From contig CALJUK010000480.1 of NCBI GenBank assembly GCA_937975745.1, positions 1 to 8,377 on the forward strand: a DNA stretch of 8,377 nucleotides, read 5' to 3'. How positions within the stretch are numbered: the stretch's first letter is position 1; each line of letters starts with the position of its first letter. The notes beneath the pieces were generated by a model. That model had not been told where the DNA came from and did no database searches. It saw only the letters and a list, made by a program, of their open reading frames with translations. Positions 5,965-8,377 of the stretch are shown in pieces. A program made the position numbers and the translations under genes. This stretch comes from an uncultured Planctomycetaceae bacterium (GTDB lineage: Bacteria > Planctomycetota > Planctomycetia > Planctomycetales > Planctomycetaceae).

Positions 5965-7974
5965 CTACAGCCCCAACCAGCGGCGAAACGAAGAGAAGAG
6001 GCCTCCATCCCGGTCGGCCTTTCGCCGCACCGTGTCCGCACGGCGGCGTGTGGACTCTGGCCGAAACTTACGAGCGGTCCGTTCGGCTGCCTTCACGGGA
6101 CTCTTCCGCGGAGCATTCGCTTGGGAGTTTTCATCGACTGACACCACCGTTCTGTCGGAGACATTCGCCAGCAGCCGGCCCCAGTAACTGTCGAGCAGCT
6201 TCTGGCAGTCCGCATAACGCCGTTCGTTCCAGGAAAGAGTGACAGCTGACTGCAGTTTTGTCAGTCGGCGATAATCGTCCGCGGTGATGTACTGCGGCTC
6301 GACGACAGAGGCATTCGGCCGCGAGTCATCTGCCTGGCGCAGGTTGACGGTCGCATCCGAGGCACTGCCAACCGCGTACGAGACATGTTCCACACCACCA
6401 TCTGAAGCCACTGCCGCACCGTTGACCAACACCCGTCGGCGGTCCAAAGCGACCCGGTCCTGGTGGCGGAGCTGCTCGGACAATCGCGTCAATTGAGATT
6501 CCAGCAACGCGATCCGCTGTTCCATGGCAGTCGCCGCTTGCCGATCGACCTCGCTACTGACACCAACCAGTCGAGCGTTCGGCTCGTCGATTTGACATCC
6601 CGCCATGCCATAGGGAGGAAGCGAGCAACGCAGCTCGCGAGTCCCTTCGCTGAGCGGTCGCAACGCGACCGATCGGCCCCCTCGCAACCAGGACGCCGTC
6701 GACGACTGACTGACCGCCAGCACAATCCTCACGTCAACCCGGGCGTCGATCTCGTTCACAGCATAGAGGTAGGTGTGTTCCTGTTCGCGAGCCACGCGAA
6801 GTGCAATCGGCTGTGCTTGAACAGCAGCCAGGCGGAACGGCAATGCCGGGAGAGAGGATATCTCAGCCCGGATATCACGCGTTGCCAGTTCTTGCCCGAA
6901 CGGAGGCCGCCAGCCACCGTCGAACAGCACTTGCGCGTCGAGTGCCGCCATCGCGTGCGCAAAACGCGCGTTGGGCTCCACACCTCCGGGAGTTGTCTGC
7001 ACAGTCAGCCACGTTGCTGCCGGCTGCCACGGGCTGACCTCATCAAACTCAGTGAGACGGTACTCCCGCGGCAAATGGTAGAACAAACTTCCCGCAGTCG
7101 CCTGAGCGAACGCCTGATCCAAATGTGTGTTGCAATTGACGCTCTGATCGAACGCGGCCGGAAGCTGATGATCCGACAGTCCAACGATTCCCGGTCGCAG
7201 TAAAACCAGGTTGGCATCCCCCTGGTAGGCACTCAGGTTCAGTCCCTTCGGCGAAAGGAGCGCATCCAGACGAGTTCCATTCTTAATGGCCTCGACAAGA
7301 CTTTCGTCGACATAGCTGCCACGCAGAATTCGATTTCCGGACAGGATGCAGCGGCTGTTGGAGTTCTCCGCAGTCACGACCGCCGCCAATCGCTTGTGAA
7401 ATCTGGCCAGTTCCCGACACCGCCAGGCAATCCACTCGGTTCGGGCATCACCAGTCAGGAATTCGTACCGCAAACGGCGTCCCTCGGGAGTGTCAGAAGC
7501 GGGGATCGTCAAGCCGCTCTCCGCGGCAAAACGATCGACGGTGACATCATCGTACCCCCACTCCAGACCGGGGAACTGAAGATACCCGACGCTACTGAGT
7601 TCGATCGCCAGACCGGCAAACGATGGATGGCCCGCATATCGTTTTACGGTCCAGCGAACAACTTCCTCCACGGCCTCTTGGACCGCAGGGTGCAGCGGGT
7701 TGTAATACGGTCCGCCGCGTCCGGCAGTATGACACTGAGACCGCCAGGTCTGGTGCTCGAAGTTGACCAATTCGATTCCACGGGCCGCCTGCGGGGCGTT
7801 GCGTAGCCGACGCTCCAACTCTGGCAGTGGTGAGGAGAATTGCAGCTCTGGGACCAGTTTCAATCCGACCTGATCAAACTTCCGGAACACCAACTCCAGA
7901 ACATCTTTTTGAGATGGCTCAAATGTCTCGGTGGAATGTCCGCCGCGATCGTAGCGGATTGACGGTTCTAACAT
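5965..7974 (-). CDS. Large glycosidase-like protein (family 10 glycosylhydrolase-like), C-terminal part after a frame break
   Basis: The open frame gives 669 residues from ATG 7974, but coding similarity to its own upstream part extends to about 8001 (DGSTVFPAP precedes the Met), so this Met is probably internal. No ribosome binding site precedes it. Residues 1 to about 370 read like a TIM-barrel glycosidase-type domain: a LEPSIRYDRGG strand start, a KDVLELVFRKFDQVGLKLVPE helix-strand unit (23-43), and a HPAVQEAVEEVVRW helix with an LAIEL strand (95-126). I cannot assign catalytic acids. A beta-rich region (about 371-465) follows, then a predicted coiled coil (about 475-510), a helical segment (565-604) and a very basic tail (622-669; 16 Arg/Lys in 48) ending in FSSFRRWLGL. 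The family assignment is from overall resemblance to long planctomycete proteins annotated as family 10 glycosylhydrolases and is uncertain. An envelope location is likely if the missing N-terminus carries a signal peptide. Confidence 0.6.
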   Translation of the reverse strand: MLEPSIRYDRGGHSTETFEPSQKDVLELVFRKFDQVGLKLVPELQFSSPLPELERRLRNAPQAARGIELVNFEHQTWRSQCHTAGRGGPYYNPLHPAVQEAVEEVVRWTVKRYAGHPSFAGLAIELSSVGYLQFPGLEWGYDDVTVDRFAAESGLTIPASDTPEGRRLRYEFLTGDARTEWIAWRCRELARFHKRLAAVVTAENSNSRCILSGNRILRGSYVDESLVEAIKNGTRLDALLSPKGLNLSAYQGDANLVLLRPGIVGLSDHQLPAAFDQSVNCNTHLDQAFAQATAGSLFYHLPREYRLTEFDEVSPWQPAATWLTVQTTPGGVEPNARFAHAMAALDAQVLFDGGWRPPFGQELATRDIRAEISSLPALPFRLAAVQAQPIALRVAREQEHTYLYAVNEIDARVDVRIVLAVSQSSTASWLRGGRSVALRPLSEGTRELRCSLPPYGMAGCQIDEPNARLVGVSSEVDRQAATAMEQRIALLESQLTRLSEQLRHQDRVALDRRRVLVNGAAVASDGGVEHVSYAVGSASDATVNLRQADDSRPNASVVEPQYITADDYRRLTKLQSAVTLSWNERRYADCQKLLDSYWGRLLANVSDRTVVSVDENSQANAPRKSPVKAAERTARKFRPESTRRRADTVRRKADRDGGLFSSFRRWLGL

Positions 7975-7999
7975 CGGTGCCGGGAAGACTGTCGATCCG

Positions 8000-8008
8000 T
8001 CAAATCAA
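8000..8008 (-). other. Frame break joining the two glycosidase-like frames (+1 shift or one-base insertion)
   Basis: On the - strand the upstream frame reads TTG ATT TGA C. Dropping one T gives TTG ATT GAC GGA, that is Leu-Ile-Asp-Gly, which continues into the long downstream frame. The downstream frame has its own TGA at 8007-8005, so the change must lie between about 8006 and 8002. NNT TGA C resembles the release-factor-2 programmed +1 site (CTT TGA C), but no Shine-Dalgarno-like sequence sits just upstream. A sequencing error or a disabling mutation is at least as likely. Confidence 0.65.
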
Positions 8009-8377
8009 CCAGATCAGTTTTTTTAAGTCGTAGCCCTCGTCCAACAGATACCGCGTCAGACGGTCGGCCGAATCGTAAAACGTCTTCCAGTCGTCCAGAC
8101 TTCTGCCACCATCGGCGTCGAAGACCTCCGTCCCGCCAAACGTTTCTGGTAGCAGTGGTTTATGAAGGTACGGACCCACCAGACGATTCCGCGAGTCACC
8201 TTCGATTTCCCGGTTGCCTGGTCCGCCGTCTTCCTGCCCCATTCGTCCTGATAGGTCGTCCTGAGTAATCGGCACCAAGGGTTTGGCAACGTCGACGACG
8301 TCGGCCGCCAGTGGCATCGGTTCAACGAAGTCGCTCGATGCGCCAACACGCTGATAGACGGAAATCCGTGTCACATC
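8000..8377 (-). CDS. Large glycosidase-like protein, N-terminal-side fragment before the frame break
   Basis: This frame is open to the right edge, so the true start lies outside the window. The GTG at 8374 is an in-frame codon and not a supported start. About 125 residues are visible and end in RLTRYLLDEGYDLKKLIWLI before TGA (8002-8000). The end looks like a helix-turn-strand entering a TIM barrel and fits directly onto the DGSTVFPAP that opens the downstream frame. I therefore read it as the same gene as the 5965-7974 frame. A middle stretch rich in Gly, Asp and Glu (about 38-64, GVGPY just after) suggests a loop or linker between an unseen N-terminal domain and the barrel. The function is as for the downstream part. 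Confidence 0.6.
   Translation of the reverse strand, partial: DVTRISVYQRVGASSDFVEPMPLAADVVDVAKPLVPITQDDLSGRMGQEDGGPGNREIEGDSRNRLVGPYLHKPLLPETFGGTEVFDADGGRSLDDWKTFYDSADRLTRYLLDEGYDLKKLIWLI

Noticed and set aside
5861..6187. A + strand frame starting at GTG 5861 with AAGGAG beside it
   Set aside because: The purine-rich site touches the GTG with no spacing, the translation has no recognisable domain, and it overlaps the 3' end of the glycosidase-like gene on the other strand.
8018..8024. Run of seven A on the - strand in phase with an A AAA AAA slippery heptamer, as the site of the frame change
   Set aside because: A -1 shift here leads into the third frame, which stops at a TAG near 7970, and a +1 shift meets TGA at 8016. 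Neither reaches the long downstream frame, so the change must be at 8006-8002.

Overview
The window looks like chromosomal DNA from a GC-rich, Gram-negative-type bacterium, most likely a member of Planctomycetota. This is inferred from a small lipoprotein with a sequence style I associate with planctomycetes, a large glycosidase-like protein of a type I also recall from that phylum, and long spaced intergenic regions with GTG and ATG starts. No database was consulted, and no mobile element, CRISPR array, tRNA or rRNA was seen.

Layout. The left part is on the + strand. First comes the 3' three quarters of a 3-hydroxyisobutyrate dehydrogenase-family gene, closed by a strong hairpin. Then comes an intact dapA (lysine/diaminopimelate pathway), whose ribosome binding site lies directly behind a perfect 7-bp hairpin. 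Next is a GspE/PilB-type secretion ATPase relative in which the Walker A lysine, the Walker B glutamate and the His-box histidine are all replaced while the zinc tetracysteine module is intact. Last is an 80-residue predicted lipoprotein. The right part is on the - strand: a thiamine-diphosphate 2-keto acid decarboxylase (pyruvate/indolepyruvate type), which converges on the lipoprotein gene, and upstream of it a very long glycosidase-like gene that runs off the right edge.

The long right-hand gene is split. Its two reading frames are parts of one protein, joined at about position 8002 by a single-base frame change (ATT TGA C). The sequence alone cannot tell whether this is a sequencing error, a disabling mutation or a programmed +1 shift.

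The genes do not form one obvious pathway. The two most interesting points are the apparent pseudo-ATPase of the type II secretion/type IV pilus family and the frame break in the glycosidase-like gene. The remaining observations are hairpins and dyads in the gaps.
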